From assembly GCF_004784465.1 (NCBI RefSeq), contig NZ_SRRU01000002.1, forward strand, positions 434,001 through 498,000: 64,000 nucleotides of DNA, written 5' to 3'. How positions within the stretch are numbered: the stretch's first letter is position 1; the number at the start of each line of letters is the position of its first letter. The position numbers were made by a program, and so were the translations under genes. The notes below the pieces were generated by a model. The model was not told the origin of the DNA. It saw nothing but the letters and a program-made list of their open reading frames with translations, and ran no database searches. Source of the stretch: Streptomyces griseoluteus. GTDB lineage: Bacteria; Actinomycetota; Actinomycetes; Streptomycetales; Streptomycetaceae. Positions 18,895-28,951 of the stretch are shown here, in pieces.

Positions 18895-19395
18895 TCAGCC
18901 GCGGCCGATGGGCGCCAGGACGGCCTTCGTCAGGGTGGCCAGGTCGGCCGGGGCGAGTTCGACCTCCAGGCCGCGCCGGCCCGCCGACACGCAGATCGTG
19001 GCGTGGGCCCCGGCCGACTCGTCCAGCACGGTGGGGAGCTTCTTGCGCTGGCCCAGCGGCGAGATGCCGCCGCGCACATAGCCGGTGGTGCGCTCGGCGA
19101 GCGCCGGGTCGGCCATCGCCGCCCGCTTGCCGCCGACGGCCGCCGCCAGCGCCTTGAGGTCCAGCGTGCCGGAGACCGGGACCACGGCGACCGTCAGGGC
19201 GCCGTCCACGTCGGCCACCAGCGTCTTGAAGACCCGGTCGGGGGAGACGCCCATCGCCTCGGCGGCCTCCTCGCCGTAGGAGGGGTGGGCCGGATCGTGC
19301 TCGTAGGAGTGGACCGTGTGGTCCACGCCCGCCGCGGTGAGGGCCACCGTGGCGGGCGTGCCGCCCGCCTGCTGCTTCTTGGACTTCTTCGCCAT
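18895..19395 (-). CDS. ybaK: YbaK/EbsC-type Cys-tRNA(Pro) deacylase
   Basis: 166 aa. A trans-editing enzyme that hydrolyses Cys mischarged on tRNA(Pro). The family pattern is visible: HSYEHDPAHPSYGEEAAEAMG, RVFKTLVADVDG with the conserved Lys, VVPVSGTLDLKALAAAVGGKRA, and the late TGYVRGGISPLGQRKKLPTVLD. An N-terminal Lys-rich MAKKSKKQQ segment precedes the domain. The Lon-N domain gene lies just upstream on the same strand with a 24-bp gap. Confidence 0.93.
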   Translation of the reverse strand: MAKKSKKQQAGGTPATVALTAAGVDHTVHSYEHDPAHPSYGEEAAEAMGVSPDRVFKTLVADVDGALTVAVVPVSGTLDLKALAAAVGGKRAAMADPALAERTTGYVRGGISPLGQRKKLPTVLDESAGAHATICVSAGRRGLEVELAPADLATLTKAVLAPIGRG

Positions 19396-19419
19396 CGCGG
19401 GTGCCGGCCCTCTGTTCCT

Positions 19420-20160
19420 TCAGTTCAGACTGGTGCGCGCCCGCGTCAGCTCGAACGCGGGCAGTGAGGGCAGACTACGGATGATCGCCGTCTCGGCGCG
19501 AAGCAGTTTCAGCTCGTCCCGCAGCCGGGACGCGGTGTCCGGTGCCTGGAGGAGCCGCTGCTTGGTCGGGGTGTCCAGCACCATCGCGGCCGCCACCAGG
19601 TAGGAGATCACACCGGGGTCGTCCGGCAGGTCGGAATCGGCGGAGATGGAGCGCTCATGGGCGCCCGCCAGCCGCTTCTGGTACTGCTGGAAGGAGCGCA
19701 GCACCCCCTCGGCGAGCGCGCCCGCCTCGTCGCCGGGCTCCTCCGGCAGCTCCTCCACCTCGGCGGTGAGGAACGCCCCCGAGTCGTCCACCGAGAGCAG
19801 CCGGACGCGGGTGGTGCCGGTGCACAGCACCTCGAAGGTACCGTCGGGACGCTCCCGGATGGTCGCGGCGTCCGCCACACAGGCCACCCGGTGCAGCGCC
19901 TTGAGCGGGTCGGGACCGAAGCCGGCCGCGGGGCCCTCCTCGGTGTCGGCGTCGGGGTCCGGCAGCCCCGTGGCGCTCGGCGCCAGCTGGTGGCCGTCGC
20001 GGATCGCCACGACGACGAACCTGCGCGGCTCGTCCTCCGGGGTCTTCAGCAGCTCGCGCATGATGGCGCGATACCGCTCCTCGAAGACGGACAGCGGCAG
20101 CACGAGTCCCGGGAACAGCGCCGTGTTCAGCGGGAAGAGGGGCAGGCGGGCGGTGGTCAC
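19420..20160 (-). CDS. Lon N-terminal (substrate-binding) domain protein
   Basis: 246 aa. RLPLFPLNTALFPGLVLPLSVFEERYRAI is the hallmark start of the LON substrate-binding domain (PUA-like fold), but no ATPase or protease part follows. Such stand-alone Lon-N proteins are common in actinobacteria; they may recognise unfolded segments, but their role is not established. Transcribed together with ybaK. Confidence 0.9.
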   Translation of the reverse strand: MTTARLPLFPLNTALFPGLVLPLSVFEERYRAIMRELLKTPEDEPRRFVVVAIRDGHQLAPSATGLPDPDADTEEGPAAGFGPDPLKALHRVACVADAATIRERPDGTFEVLCTGTTRVRLLSVDDSGAFLTAEVEELPEEPGDEAGALAEGVLRSFQQYQKRLAGAHERSISADSDLPDDPGVISYLVAAAMVLDTPTKQRLLQAPDTASRLRDELKLLRAETAIIRSLPSLPAFELTRARTSLN

Positions 20161-20259
20161 GACGCCCCAGCCTAATGGTCCGGCGCGCGGGAGCGTCCGC
20201 GGCGCAGCGGCAGTCTCACCGATCCCGGCCCGGCCGGCCCCCGTCGGCCCCCGCCGGGC

Positions 20260-21276
20260 TCAGACGTGGGAGCGCGGCGGGGCCGGGAGCAGGGCGGCCA
20301 GGGCGGCGGGCGGGGCGTCGGTCAGCAGGGCGTCGCGCAGCCGCAGGAAGTGCCCGAGCGGGTCCTCGGACACCCGGCTCCAGGGGTACGAGGTGGCGTA
20401 CGGGCCGATCAGCGCGAGCTGGGTGCGGGCCTCCTCCCAGCGCTCCAGACGCAGCAGGACGTAGAGCAGCTTGTTGCGGACCTGGGCGAGGCGGGGGTCG
20501 GCGGCCGGGTAACGGGCGGAGAGTGCCGCCGCGCGGTCGGCGGCCGCGAGCAGCCTCTCGCGGGGCACCTCGGGGCCGCAGGCGTCGGTGAGGTAGCCGA
20601 AGGCGGCCCGCAGCGGGAGCGCCTGCACCAGCGAGCCGGGCGGGGCGTCCTGGGCGGCCGGCTCGGCGAAGTCGAAGCACTCGCGGTGCGAGCCGTGCCA
20701 GAAGGTGGCCAGATAGCGCAGCGCCGCGACATGGCAGCCGTAGTGGTGCGGGGAGCGGCGTACGGCCGCCTCCCACAGCTCCTCGAAGTAGCGGTGGCCC
20801 GCGCGGGAGCCGCGCGCGTGGTCCAGCGCGATCCGCCAGGGCACCGGGTCGCGGTCGTCGGCGCGGGCGGCGGCCGTGATCAGCGGGCTGGCCTCGCGCA
20901 GCAGCTCGGCGCGGCCCGGCGAGGGCCAGGCGCGGTCCACGGCCAGCTGGGCGCCGACGAGCAGCACGCCCGGATCGCCGGGGTCGGCCGCCCGCCACGC
21001 CTCGAACCACTCGGGGCGGGAGCGGGCGAAGGCGGCGAGCCGGGTGGCGTAGGCGTCGCGCTCCTCCCACTGGGCCGCCGCGCGGGTGGCCGCGAGCAGG
21101 GCGGCGGCGACCGTGAACTCGCCCTGCCCGGCCGAGACCAGGGCGGGGGAGAGGCGGTCGTCGGGCGCGTCGAGGATGACGTCGTCGGCCGGTGCGGGGG
21201 AGTCCGGGCGCGAGGCGCGTCGTGTCTTCCGGGTGGGGCGGAGGAACGCCGGCAGCAGAACCATGGTGCCGACCAT
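20260..21276 (-). CDS. Unrecognised helical, TPR-like protein
   Basis: 338 aa from the ATG at 21276; the ATG at 21264 or the frame start at 21348 are possible alternatives and no strong ribosome site decides. No signal peptide or membrane helix. Mostly helical with Trp/Arg/Ala-rich repeating elements of 35-40 residues (for example RYFEELWEAAVRRSPHHYG and RYLATFWHGSHRECFDFAE), which suggests helical hairpin repeats of TPR type. No catalytic motif seen. I do not recognise the family. Confidence 0.7.
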   Translation of the reverse strand: MVGTMVLLPAFLRPTRKTRRASRPDSPAPADDVILDAPDDRLSPALVSAGQGEFTVAAALLAATRAAAQWEERDAYATRLAAFARSRPEWFEAWRAADPGDPGVLLVGAQLAVDRAWPSPGRAELLREASPLITAAARADDRDPVPWRIALDHARGSRAGHRYFEELWEAAVRRSPHHYGCHVAALRYLATFWHGSHRECFDFAEPAAQDAPPGSLVQALPLRAAFGYLTDACGPEVPRERLLAAADRAAALSARYPAADPRLAQVRNKLLYVLLRLERWEEARTQLALIGPYATSYPWSRVSEDPLGHFLRLRDALLTDAPPAALAALLPAPPRSHV

Positions 21277-21432
21277 TGAAAGTCCGCAGGTCCGGCCCGC
21301 GCCAGAGGGTTGGGGCAAGTTGTGGAAGGTTGTGCGGCCGAGGGTCAAGGAACCGCAAAAAGGTGGCTTTTCAACTATTGTCAGGCCCCTGCCACCAAAA
21401 AGGCACCACGAACCCCACGCGACCCCTTCGCA

Positions 21433-23016
21433 TCAGCTCCGCCGCAGCAGCCGGGTCGCCCCCGCCGCCACCGCCGTCGCCAGCACCCAGCCCAGCATGA
21501 TCAGCACCGCCGCCAGCCACGGCCACGCACCCCGCAACCGCCACTGGTCGAGCTGGCCCAGGTCGATCACCGGCAGCAGCAGGTCCAGCGTGAGCAGCGC
21601 CGGGCTCCACGCCGGATGGTCCTCCGAGTGCGCCGGCGGCGGGTCGGCGTGCGCGAAGGCCAGCGTGCCCGCCGCCCACAGCACCGCGAGCCACAGCGCG
21701 GCCCGCCCCGGCCGGTACCCGTAGGCGACCGTCCAGTCCTGCGCGTACCCCCACAGCTTGGCCGCCAGCGGCAGGGTCTCGCGGCGTCTGCGGTGCTTGG
21801 CGAGCAGTACGTCGCGGGCGTCCTCGTCCTCCCCGGCCGCGCGCAGCACGGCCGCCAGCCGCTCGTACGGCTCCGGGTGGTACTCGGCGGTCGCCGCCGC
21901 CACCCAGTCCAGCCGGTGGGCCAGCGGGAAGGGTCCGCGCGGTACGAGGTTCTCGTACGTGAAGCCGCGCATCTGGAGGTTCCCCGGCTCCGGCCAGCTG
22001 CCCACGTGATCCACCAGGTTGACGATCCGGGCGCCCGACAGCACCACCCGGCCCGACGGCGGCCGGTCCCCGAGGAAGCGCAGCTCGGGCGTCTGCACCC
22101 GGCGCAGCGACAGCTCCTGGTCGTCGGTGAGCACGAACCGGGCCCCCTCCAGGTCCACCGCGTCCCCGAACCGCCCGTCGTCCAGCCGCATCCCGCCCCG
22201 GCACTCGAACCGCTGCACCCGCGTCCCGCGCGCCGGTGTCGTCCCGCTCAGCAGCGGGCTGCCCACCGCGGCCGGGGTCAGATACAGGGTCCGCTCCACC
22301 GTGAGCTGCGGGGCGTTCAGCGCCAGCCGGGCGTACGGGTTGGACAGCCGGGCCCCGCGCAGGCTCAGCGACACGCCCACCTGGGCGCCGCGCAGCCGCA
22401 GTTCGCCGTACGACTCCAGCATCTCCGCCTGGAGGTCCTGGCCCACCGTCATGCCGTCCGCCGCGATGGACCGCCCGCCCCGGTCCCGGTGCGCCACCGC
22501 CTGGTTGAGCATCAGGTCGGTGCCTATCCGGGCGTCGGTCAGCCGGATGCCGGTACGGAAGCGGCAGCGTGCCAGATGCAGATCACCCTCGGTGCGCACC
22601 CGCGCCGCCTCCAGGCGGGGCACCGCGCAGTCCACCAGGCGCACGGTGGTGAAATGCGCCTCCGGCACCCGGACCTCGTCGTCGAACCGGCAGCACCGCA
22701 GCTCCACGTACGGCGTGACGGTGCCGCCCGCCAGGTCCACCGTGCCGGTGATCCGCACCCCGGTCAGCTTCAGCGAGGAGACCCGGCCGGCGAGCGCGGG
22801 CGGCCCGTCCAGCAGCAGCCAGCACACCACGCGCGCCCGCACACTGCGTTCCGGGCCCCAGGGGACGCCGCCGTGCGGATCGTCCACGCCGGACTCGCCG
22901 CTGCTCAGGTCGTACACGCTGCCGTTGCGGAACGCCTGCCACATGCCCGCCTCGGCCGGGGTCAGATCGTCCGGCAGCTCCTGAGCGCCCGGACCCGCCG
23001 CCAGTGCCTCGGTCAC
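21433..23016 (-). CDS. Pentapeptide-like repeat membrane protein
   Basis: 527 aa from a GTG at 23016 with gagaggag eight bases upstream. Residues about 80-340 repeat short segments of the form L-x-L-x-G-A-x-V/I ([49 protein letters not shown]), which predicts a right-handed beta-helix of pentapeptide type. A helical linker ([32 protein letters not shown]) and three hydrophobic C-terminal segments follow. It is often labelled membrane-associated oxidoreductase in Streptomyces; I see no cofactor motif to support that. Divergent from hisD. Confidence 0.8.
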   Translation of the reverse strand: MTEALAAGPGAQELPDDLTPAEAGMWQAFRNGSVYDLSSGESGVDDPHGGVPWGPERSVRARVVCWLLLDGPPALAGRVSSLKLTGVRITGTVDLAGGTVTPYVELRCCRFDDEVRVPEAHFTTVRLVDCAVPRLEAARVRTEGDLHLARCRFRTGIRLTDARIGTDLMLNQAVAHRDRGGRSIAADGMTVGQDLQAEMLESYGELRLRGAQVGVSLSLRGARLSNPYARLALNAPQLTVERTLYLTPAAVGSPLLSGTTPARGTRVQRFECRGGMRLDDGRFGDAVDLEGARFVLTDDQELSLRRVQTPELRFLGDRPPSGRVVLSGARIVNLVDHVGSWPEPGNLQMRGFTYENLVPRGPFPLAHRLDWVAAATAEYHPEPYERLAAVLRAAGEDEDARDVLLAKHRRRRETLPLAAKLWGYAQDWTVAYGYRPGRAALWLAVLWAAGTLAFAHADPPPAHSEDHPAWSPALLTLDLLLPVIDLGQLDQWRLRGAWPWLAAVLIMLGWVLATAVAAGATRLLRRS

Positions 23017-23189
23017 CGCGGCTCCTCTCCCGCGAGCCGGCCACGGGCGTCACCGCCTGGCCCGCCGCCCACGTCCGTCCCACACGTCGTTCCCCGGCTC
23101 ATGCCCGGTCAGTGACGGGTTCGACACACAAAGTGAGGGTGAATTCGCGGGTTCCGGCCACGCTCTGTGCCACCGGTTGTCCCATGTTC

Positions 23190-23208
23190 TGTATCAGCCA
23201 CTGATACA
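23190..23208. promoter_or_regulatory. 19-bp perfect palindrome upstream of hisD
   Basis: Arms tgtatcag and ctgataca with a 3-bp centre cca, 40 bp before the hisD start and in the 232-bp divergent gap. It is conspicuously AT-richer than its surroundings and has the form of a dimeric repressor operator. No regulator can be named from the sequence. The rest of the gap holds no gene that I can support. Confidence 0.55.
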
Positions 23209-23248
23209 CGCGGACGGGCCCCGGCGCCGGTCTGAGAGAATTGGGACT

Positions 23249-24574
23249 GTGATCTCCCGAATCGATCTGCGCGGCGACGCCCTCCCCGAGGGCCCCGCCC
23301 TGCGCGACCTGCTGCCCCGAGCCGACTTCGACGTCTCGGCCGCCCTGGAGAAGGTGCGTCCGATCTGCGAGGCCGTGCATCATCGTGGCGACGCGGCACT
23401 GATCGACTTCGCGGAGAAGTTCGACGGAGTACGGCTGGAACACGTCCGTGTCCCGGCCCAGGCGCTCACCGAGGCGCTCGCGGCCCTCGACCCGGCCGTG
23501 CGCGCCGCCCTGGAGGAGTCCATCCGCCGGGCCCGCCTGGTCCACCGCGCCCAGCGCCGCACCACCCACACCACCCAGGTCGTCCCCGGCGGCACCGTCA
23601 CCGAGAAGTGGGTCCCCGTCGACCGGGTCGGGCTGTACGCGCCCGGCGGCCGCTCGGTCTACCCCTCCTCCGTGATCATGAACGTGGTGCCCGCGCAGGA
23701 GGCCGGCGTCGGCTCCGTCGCGCTCGCCTCCCCGCCGCAGGCCGAGTTCGGGGGCCTGCCGCACCCCACCATCCTCGCCGCCTGCGCCCTGCTCGGGGTG
23801 GACGAGGTGTACGCGGCCGGCGGCGCCACCGCCGTGGCGATGTTCGCCTACGGCACCGAGTCCTGCCCGCCCGCCAACATGGTCACCGGTCCCGGCAACA
23901 TCTGGGTCGCCGCCGCCAAGCGCTTCTTCACCGGCAGGATCGGCATCGACGCGGAGGCCGGCCCCACCGAGATCGCGGTCCTCGCCGACGACACCGCCGA
24001 CCCGGTGCACGTCGCCTCCGACCTGATCAGCCAGGCCGAGCACGACCCGCTGGCCGCCGCCGTCCTCGTCACCGACTCGGCCGCCCTGGCCGACGCCGTC
24101 GAGGCCGAGCTGAAGACGCAGGTCGCCGCGACCAAGCACATCGAAGACCGGATCGTGCCCGCGCTGAACGGTCAGCAGTCCGCGATCGTCCTCGTGGACG
24201 GAGTCGAGGAGGGCCTGCGGGTGGTCGACGCGTACGGCGCCGAGCACCTGGAGATCCAGACCCGCGACGCGGCCGCCGTCGCCGACCGGGTGCGCAACGC
24301 GGGCGCCGTCTTCATCGGCCCCTGGGCGCCGGTCTCCCTCGGGGACTACGCGGCCGGGTCCAACCACGTGCTGCCCACCGGCGGCTGCGCCTGCCACTCC
24401 TCGGGCCTGTCCGTGCAGTCGTTCCTGCGCGGTATCCACATCGTCGACTACACGGAGGACGCCCTCGCCGAGGTCGCCCACCATGTGGTGACCCTCGCGG
24501 AGGCCGAGGACCTGCCCGCGCACGGCGCGGCGGTCAAGGCCCGCTTCGGCTGGAAGGTACCGGGGACCAAGTGA
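23249..24574 (+). CDS. hisD: Histidinol dehydrogenase
   Basis: 441 aa from the GTG at 23249; earlier in-frame ATG codons would run through the upstream palindrome. Zinc enzyme that oxidises L-histidinol to L-histidine with two NAD+. Family blocks: [48 protein letters not shown], and [15 protein letters not shown] near the C-terminus. First gene of the his operon; its stop overlaps the hisC start (GTGA). Confidence 0.97.
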   Translation: MISRIDLRGDALPEGPALRDLLPRADFDVSAALEKVRPICEAVHHRGDAALIDFAEKFDGVRLEHVRVPAQALTEALAALDPAVRAALEESIRRARLVHRAQRRTTHTTQVVPGGTVTEKWVPVDRVGLYAPGGRSVYPSSVIMNVVPAQEAGVGSVALASPPQAEFGGLPHPTILAACALLGVDEVYAAGGATAVAMFAYGTESCPPANMVTGPGNIWVAAAKRFFTGRIGIDAEAGPTEIAVLADDTADPVHVASDLISQAEHDPLAAAVLVTDSAALADAVEAELKTQVAATKHIEDRIVPALNGQQSAIVLVDGVEEGLRVVDAYGAEHLEIQTRDAAAVADRVRNAGAVFIGPWAPVSLGDYAAGSNHVLPTGGCACHSSGLSVQSFLRGIHIVDYTEDALAEVAHHVVTLAEAEDLPAHGAAVKARFGWKVPGTK

Positions 24575-25677
24575 CCGGCATCGACGAACTCCCCGTACGG
24601 GACGAGCTGCGCGGCAAGTCCCCCTACGGCGCGCCCCAGTTGGACGTCCCCGTCCGGCTGAACACCAACGAGAACCCCTATCCCCTGCCCGAACCGCTGG
24701 TCGAGCGGATCGCGGAGCGGGTGCGCGATGCCGCCCGGAACCTGAACCGCTACCCCGACCGGGACGCGGTCCAGCTCCGCAGCGAACTCGCCAAATACCT
24801 CACCACGACCGGCCACCACCCCCTCGACGCCCGGAACGTCTGGGCGGCCAACGGCTCCAACGAGGTCATCCAGCAGCTCCTGCAGACCTTCGGCGGACCC
24901 GGCCGCACCGCGCTCGGCTTCGAGCCGTCGTACTCGATGCACGCGCTGATCGCGCGCGGCACCGGCACCGGCTGGATCTCCGGACCGCGCGGCGCGGACT
25001 TCACCATCGACCTGGTCGCCGCCGAGCGCGCCATCGCCGAGCACAGGCCCGACGTCGTCTTCATCACCACCCCCAACAACCCCACCGGCAACGCCGTCCC
25101 GCCGGAGACCGTCCTCGCGCTGTACGAGGCCGCGCAGGCGGCGAAGCCGTCCATGGTGGTCGTGGACGAGGCGTACATCGAGTTCAGTCACGGCGACTCG
25201 CTGCTGCCGCTCCTCGAGGGCCGCCCGCACCTGGTGGTCTCGCGGACCATGTCCAAGGCGTTCGGCGCCGCCGGACTGCGCCTCGGCTACCTGGCCGCCG
25301 ACCCCGCCGTGGTGGACGCCGTCCAGCTGGTCCGGCTGCCCTACCACCTGAGCGCCGTCACCCAGGCGACCGCGCTGGCCGCGCTGGAGCACACCGACAC
25401 GCTGCTCGGCTATGTCGAGCAGCTCAAGGCCGAGCGGGACCGGCTCGTCGCCGAACTGCGGGCCATCGGCTACGAGGTGACCGAGTCCGACGCCAACTTC
25501 GTGCAGTTCGGCCGCTTCGAGGACACCCAGGGCGCGTGGCGGCGCATCCTCGACAACGGGGTGCTGGTCCGGGACAACGGCGTGCCCGGATGGCTGCGGG
25601 TGACCGCCGGAACCCCCGAAGAGAACGACGCGTTCCTCGACGCGGTACGGGACTTGAAGAAGGAGCTTGACGCATGA
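24571..25677 (+). CDS. hisC: Histidinol-phosphate aminotransferase
   Basis: 368 aa from the GTG overlapping the hisD stop. PLP-dependent class I/II aminotransferase converting imidazole acetol phosphate to L-histidinol phosphate. [12 protein letters not shown] is the HisC N-terminal box; [18 protein letters not shown] and [17 protein letters not shown] (the Lys binds PLP) are intact. Stop overlaps the hisB start (ATGA). Confidence 0.97.
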   Translation: MTGIDELPVRDELRGKSPYGAPQLDVPVRLNTNENPYPLPEPLVERIAERVRDAARNLNRYPDRDAVQLRSELAKYLTTTGHHPLDARNVWAANGSNEVIQQLLQTFGGPGRTALGFEPSYSMHALIARGTGTGWISGPRGADFTIDLVAAERAIAEHRPDVVFITTPNNPTGNAVPPETVLALYEAAQAAKPSMVVVDEAYIEFSHGDSLLPLLEGRPHLVVSRTMSKAFGAAGLRLGYLAADPAVVDAVQLVRLPYHLSAVTQATALAALEHTDTLLGYVEQLKAERDRLVAELRAIGYEVTESDANFVQFGRFEDTQGAWRRILDNGVLVRDNGVPGWLRVTAGTPEENDAFLDAVRDLKKELDA

Positions 25678-26267
25678 GCCGCACCGGACGCGTGCAGCGC
25701 ACCACCAAGGAGACCTCGGTCCTCGTCGAGATCGACCTCGACGGCACCGGCAAGACCGACATCGCCACCGGCGTCGGCTTCTACGACCACATGCTCGACC
25801 AGCTCGGCCGGCACGGCCTGTTCGACCTCACCGTGAAGACCGACGGCGACCTGCACATCGACACCCACCACACCATCGAGGACACCGCCCTCGCGCTCGG
25901 CGCCGCCTTCAAGCAGGCGCTCGGCGACAAGGTGGGCATCTACCGCTTCGGCAACTGCACGGTCCCGCTGGACGAGTCCCTCGCCCAGGTCACCGTCGAC
26001 CTCTCCGGCCGCCCCTACCTCGTGCACACCGAGCCCGAGAAGATGGCGCCGATGATCGGCGAGTACGACACCACGATGACCCGGCACATCCTGGAGTCCT
26101 TCGTCGCCCAGGCCCAGATCGCGCTGCACGTGCACGTGCCCTACGGGCGCAACGCGCACCACATCGTGGAGTGCCAGTTCAAGGCCCTCGCCCGCGCGCT
26201 GCGCTACGCCAGTGAGCGCGACCCGCGCGCGGCCGGCATCCTCCCCTCCACGAAGGGCGCGCTGTAA
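25674..26267 (+). CDS. hisB: Imidazoleglycerol-phosphate dehydratase
   Basis: 197 aa, monofunctional (no N-terminal phosphatase domain, as usual in actinobacteria). Manganese enzyme that dehydrates imidazole glycerol phosphate. The metal-binding repeats are present: [27 protein letters not shown], and [18 protein letters not shown] with the expected histidines. ATG overlaps the hisC stop. Confidence 0.97.
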   Translation: MSRTGRVQRTTKETSVLVEIDLDGTGKTDIATGVGFYDHMLDQLGRHGLFDLTVKTDGDLHIDTHHTIEDTALALGAAFKQALGDKVGIYRFGNCTVPLDESLAQVTVDLSGRPYLVHTEPEKMAPMIGEYDTTMTRHILESFVAQAQIALHVHVPYGRNAHHIVECQFKALARALRYASERDPRAAGILPSTKGAL

Positions 26268-26271
26268 CCCC

Positions 26272-26436
26272 ATGACCGGACTGTCCACCATCCTGATCGT
26301 CGTCGGCCTCTTCCTGGTCGGCGGCATCATCTCCTTCGTCAAGCAGAAGATGCCCACCAGCCTGATCGTGCTGGTCTCCATCGGCGCGGCCATGTGCCTG
26401 GTCGCGGGCGTCATGCGGCTGGGGGTGTGGAGTTGA
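26272..26436 (+). CDS. 54-residue membrane microprotein inside the his operon
   Basis: 54 aa, ATG at 26272, four bases after the hisB stop. Two hydrophobic stretches (about 5-22 and 28-48) are joined by the short basic turn SFVKQKMP, so it should be a two-helix membrane hairpin ending in RLGVWS. Its stop is overlapped by the candidate starts of hisH, so it is translated as part of the operon. No known histidine-pathway enzyme has this form; function unknown. Confidence 0.75.
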   Translation: MTGLSTILIVVGLFLVGGIISFVKQKMPTSLIVLVSIGAAMCLVAGVMRLGVWS

Positions 26437-27074
26437 GCGACGTGAAGAAGGTCGTGGTCTTCGACTACGGCTTCGGCAACGTCCGTTCCGCCGAGCGTGC
26501 CCTGGCCCGCGTGGGCGCCGAGGTGGAGATCACCCGCGACTTCGGCAAGGCGATGAACGCCGACGGCCTGCTGGTGCCCGGCGTCGGCGCGTTCGCCGCC
26601 TGCATGACCGGCCTGCGCGAGGCCCGCGGCGACTGGGTCGTCGACCGGCGCCTGGCCGGCGGCCGCCCGGTGCTCGGCATCTGCGTCGGCATGCAGATCC
26701 TGTTCGCGCGCGGCATCGAGCACGGTGTGGAGACCGACGGCCTGGACGAGTGGCCCGGCACGGTCGGCCCGCTCAAGGCCGACGTGGTGCCCCACATGGG
26801 CTGGAACACCGTCGACGCCCCGGCCGACTCCCGCCTCTTCGAGGGGCTGGACCCGGCCGAGCGCTTCTACTTCGTGCACTCCTACGCCGTGCAGGACTGG
26901 GACTTCGAGCAGCTCAGCGCGGCCATGACCCCGCCCGCGGTGACCTGGTCGACCTACGGCGGGCCGTTCGTGGCCGCCGTGGAGAACGGCGTGCTGTCCG
27001 CCACCCAGTTCCACCCCGAGAAGTCCGGCGACGCCGGCGCCCAGCTCCTCACCAACTGGATCGGAACCCTCTGA
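26427..27074 (+). CDS. hisH: Imidazole glycerol phosphate synthase, glutaminase subunit
   Basis: About 215 aa. Class I glutamine amidotransferase that feeds ammonia to HisF. Nucleophile Cys in [10 protein letters not shown]; the His-Glu pair is in [27 protein letters not shown] is the family N-terminus. The start is uncertain: GTG 26427 (used here), TTG 26433 overlapping the previous stop (TTGA), or GTG 26442, which has GGAG nine bases upstream. The difference is five residues and does not touch the domain. priA follows after 4 bp. Confidence 0.95.
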   Translation: MELSDVKKVVVFDYGFGNVRSAERALARVGAEVEITRDFGKAMNADGLLVPGVGAFAACMTGLREARGDWVVDRRLAGGRPVLGICVGMQILFARGIEHGVETDGLDEWPGTVGPLKADVVPHMGWNTVDAPADSRLFEGLDPAERFYFVHSYAVQDWDFEQLSAAMTPPAVTWSTYGGPFVAAVENGVLSATQFHPEKSGDAGAQLLTNWIGTL

Positions 27075-27078
27075 GACC

Positions 27079-27804
27079 ATGGCCAAGCTCGAACTGCTCC
27101 CCGCCGTCGATGTCCGCGACGGCCAGGCCGTACGCCTCGTGCACGGCGAGTCCGGCTCCGAGACCTCCTACGGCTCCCCGCTGGAGGCGGCCCTCGCCTG
27201 GCAGCGCGCGGGCGCGGAGTGGCTGCATCTGGTCGACCTGGACGCCGCGTTCGGCACCGGGGACAACCGGGCCCTGATCGCCGAGGTCGCGGGGGCCATG
27301 GACATCAAGGTGGAGCTGTCCGGCGGCATCCGCGACGACGACACCCTCGCCGCCGCCCTCGCCACCGGCTGCACCCGCGTCAACCTCGGCACCGCCGCCC
27401 TGGAGACCCCCGAGTGGGTCGCCAAGGTCATCGCGGAGTACGGCGACAAGATCGCCGTCGGCCTCGACGTACGCGGCACCACCCTGCGTGGCCGCGGCTG
27501 GACCCGCGACGGCGGCGACCTCTACGAGACGCTCGCCCGCCTGGACCGCGAGGGCTGCGCCCGCTACGTGGTCACCGACATCGCCAAGGACGGTACCCTC
27601 CAGGGCCCCAACCTGGAGCTGCTGAAGAACGTCTGCGCGGCCACCGACCGCCCGGTCGTCGCCTCCGGCGGCGTCTCCTCGCTGGACGACCTGCGCGCCA
27701 TCGCCGACCTCGTGCCGCTCGGCGTCGAGGGCTCCATCGTCGGCAAGGCGCTGTACGCCAAGGCGTTCACCCTGGAAGAGGCCCTCGCGGCGGTGTCCCG
27801 ATGA
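27079..27804 (+). CDS. priA: Bifunctional HisA/TrpF isomerase (PriA)
   Basis: 241 aa TIM barrel. HisA converts ProFAR to PRFAR; in Streptomyces and mycobacteria the same enzyme (PriA) also isomerises phosphoribosylanthranilate for tryptophan, replacing TrpF. Visible boxes: [18 protein letters not shown] with the first catalytic Asp, [13 protein letters not shown], and [16 protein letters not shown] with the second Asp. No trpF is present in the trp genes of this window, which fits the dual role; bifunctionality is family knowledge, not read from residues. Stop overlaps the Rid gene (ATGA). Confidence 0.94.
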   Translation: MAKLELLPAVDVRDGQAVRLVHGESGSETSYGSPLEAALAWQRAGAEWLHLVDLDAAFGTGDNRALIAEVAGAMDIKVELSGGIRDDDTLAAALATGCTRVNLGTAALETPEWVAKVIAEYGDKIAVGLDVRGTTLRGRGWTRDGGDLYETLARLDREGCARYVVTDIAKDGTLQGPNLELLKNVCAATDRPVVASGGVSSLDDLRAIADLVPLGVEGSIVGKALYAKAFTLEEALAAVSR

Positions 27805-28196
27805 GCGACGTACGCCGGATCAGCACCGGCGCGCCGTGGGAGGACCAGTTCGGCTACGCCCGCGCCGTGGAGCTGCCCAACGGCCTGGTGCTGGTCTCCG
27901 GCTGCACCTCCATCGTGGACGGGCAGATCGCCGGGGGCGGCCCGTACGAGCAGGCCGTCAACGCCTTCGGTGTCGCGCTCGGCGCGCTGGCGCAGGTGGG
28001 CCTCGGCCGTGACGATGTGGTGCGCACCCGTATGTACATCACCCATGCCCGCGACGTGGAGGAGGTCGGACGCGCACACAAGGAGCTGTTCGACACCGTC
28101 CGGCCCGCCGCATCCATGATCATCGTCTCCGGTTTCGTGGACCCCAGCCTGGTCGTCGAGATCGAGGTGGAGGCGTTCCGAGGAGTGTCCGCATGA
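27801..28196 (+). CDS. Rid (YjgF/YER057c/UK114) family protein lacking the catalytic Arg
   Basis: 131 aa, ATG overlapping the priA stop and stop overlapping the hisF start, so it is locked into the his operon. Rid fold: [31 protein letters not shown], and the C-terminal VVEIEVEAF. In the RidA deaminases the signature has an Arg after P-A (PARS); here the stretch reads [11 protein letters not shown], with Ala104 at that position. It is therefore unlikely to be a standard 2-iminopropanoate deaminase and may belong to one of the non-archetypal Rid groups. Function unknown. Confidence 0.88.
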   Translation: MSDVRRISTGAPWEDQFGYARAVELPNGLVLVSGCTSIVDGQIAGGGPYEQAVNAFGVALGALAQVGLGRDDVVRTRMYITHARDVEEVGRAHKELFDTVRPAASMIIVSGFVDPSLVVEIEVEAFRGVSA

Positions 28197-28951
28197 GCCT
28201 GGCCGTACGCGTGATCCCCTGCCTCGACGTGGACAACGGCCGGGTCGTCAAGGGCGTCAACTTCCAGAACCTGCGCGACGCGGGCGACCCGGTGGAGATG
28301 GCCAAGGTCTACGACGCCGAGGGCGCCGACGAGCTGACCTTCCTGGACATCACCGCCTCCTCCGGCGACCGGGAGACCACCTACGACGTGGTGCGCCGCA
28401 CCGCCGAGCAGGTCTTCATCCCGCTCACCGTCGGCGGCGGCGTCCGCACCGCCGAGGACGTCGACAAGCTGCTGCGGGCCGGCGCCGACAAGGTGGGTGT
28501 CAACACCGCCGCCATCGCCCGGCCGGACCTCATCCGCGAGATCGCCGAGCGGTTCGGCCGCCAGGTGCTGGTCCTCTCGGTGGACGCCCGCCGCACCCCG
28601 TCCGGCTCCTTCGAGGTCACCACCCACGGCGGCCGCACGGGCACCGGCATCGACGCGGTCGAGTGGGCACACCGGGCCGCCGAGCTGGGCGCGGGCGAGA
28701 TCCTGCTCAACTCGATGGACGCCGACGGCACCAAGGACGGCTACGACCTCGACATGCTGGCGGCCGTCCGCAAGCACGTCTCCGTCCCGGTGATCGCCTC
28801 CGGCGGCGCGGGTGCCCTCGCGCACTTCCCCCCGGCCGTCGACGCGGGCGCGGACGCGGTGCTGGCCGCCTCCGTCTTCCACTTCGGCGACCTGCGCATC
28901 GGCCAGGTCAAGCACACCCTGCGAGAAGCGGGCCACCCGGTCCGTGTCTGA
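28193..28951 (+). CDS. hisF: Imidazole glycerol phosphate synthase, cyclase subunit
   Basis: 252 aa TIM barrel. Uses ammonia from HisH to turn PRFAR into imidazole glycerol phosphate and [24 protein letters not shown] has the first catalytic Asp; [19 protein letters not shown] contains the second active-site region; [15 protein letters not shown] binds phosphate. ATG overlaps the Rid stop; the MFS gene starts 8 bp before its own stop. Confidence 0.97.
   Translation: MSLAVRVIPCLDVDNGRVVKGVNFQNLRDAGDPVEMAKVYDAEGADELTFLDITASSGDRETTYDVVRRTAEQVFIPLTVGGGVRTAEDVDKLLRAGADKVGVNTAAIARPDLIREIAERFGRQVLVLSVDARRTPSGSFEVTTHGGRTGTGIDAVEWAHRAAELGAGEILLNSMDADGTKDGYDLDMLAAVRKHVSVPVIASGGAGALAHFPPAVDAGADAVLAASVFHFGDLRIGQVKHTLREAGHPVRV

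Noticed and set aside
21362..21396. Inverted repeat ggtggc...gccacc as a terminator
   Set aside because: Only 6 bp of stem with a 23-nt loop; the flanking A runs do not pair.
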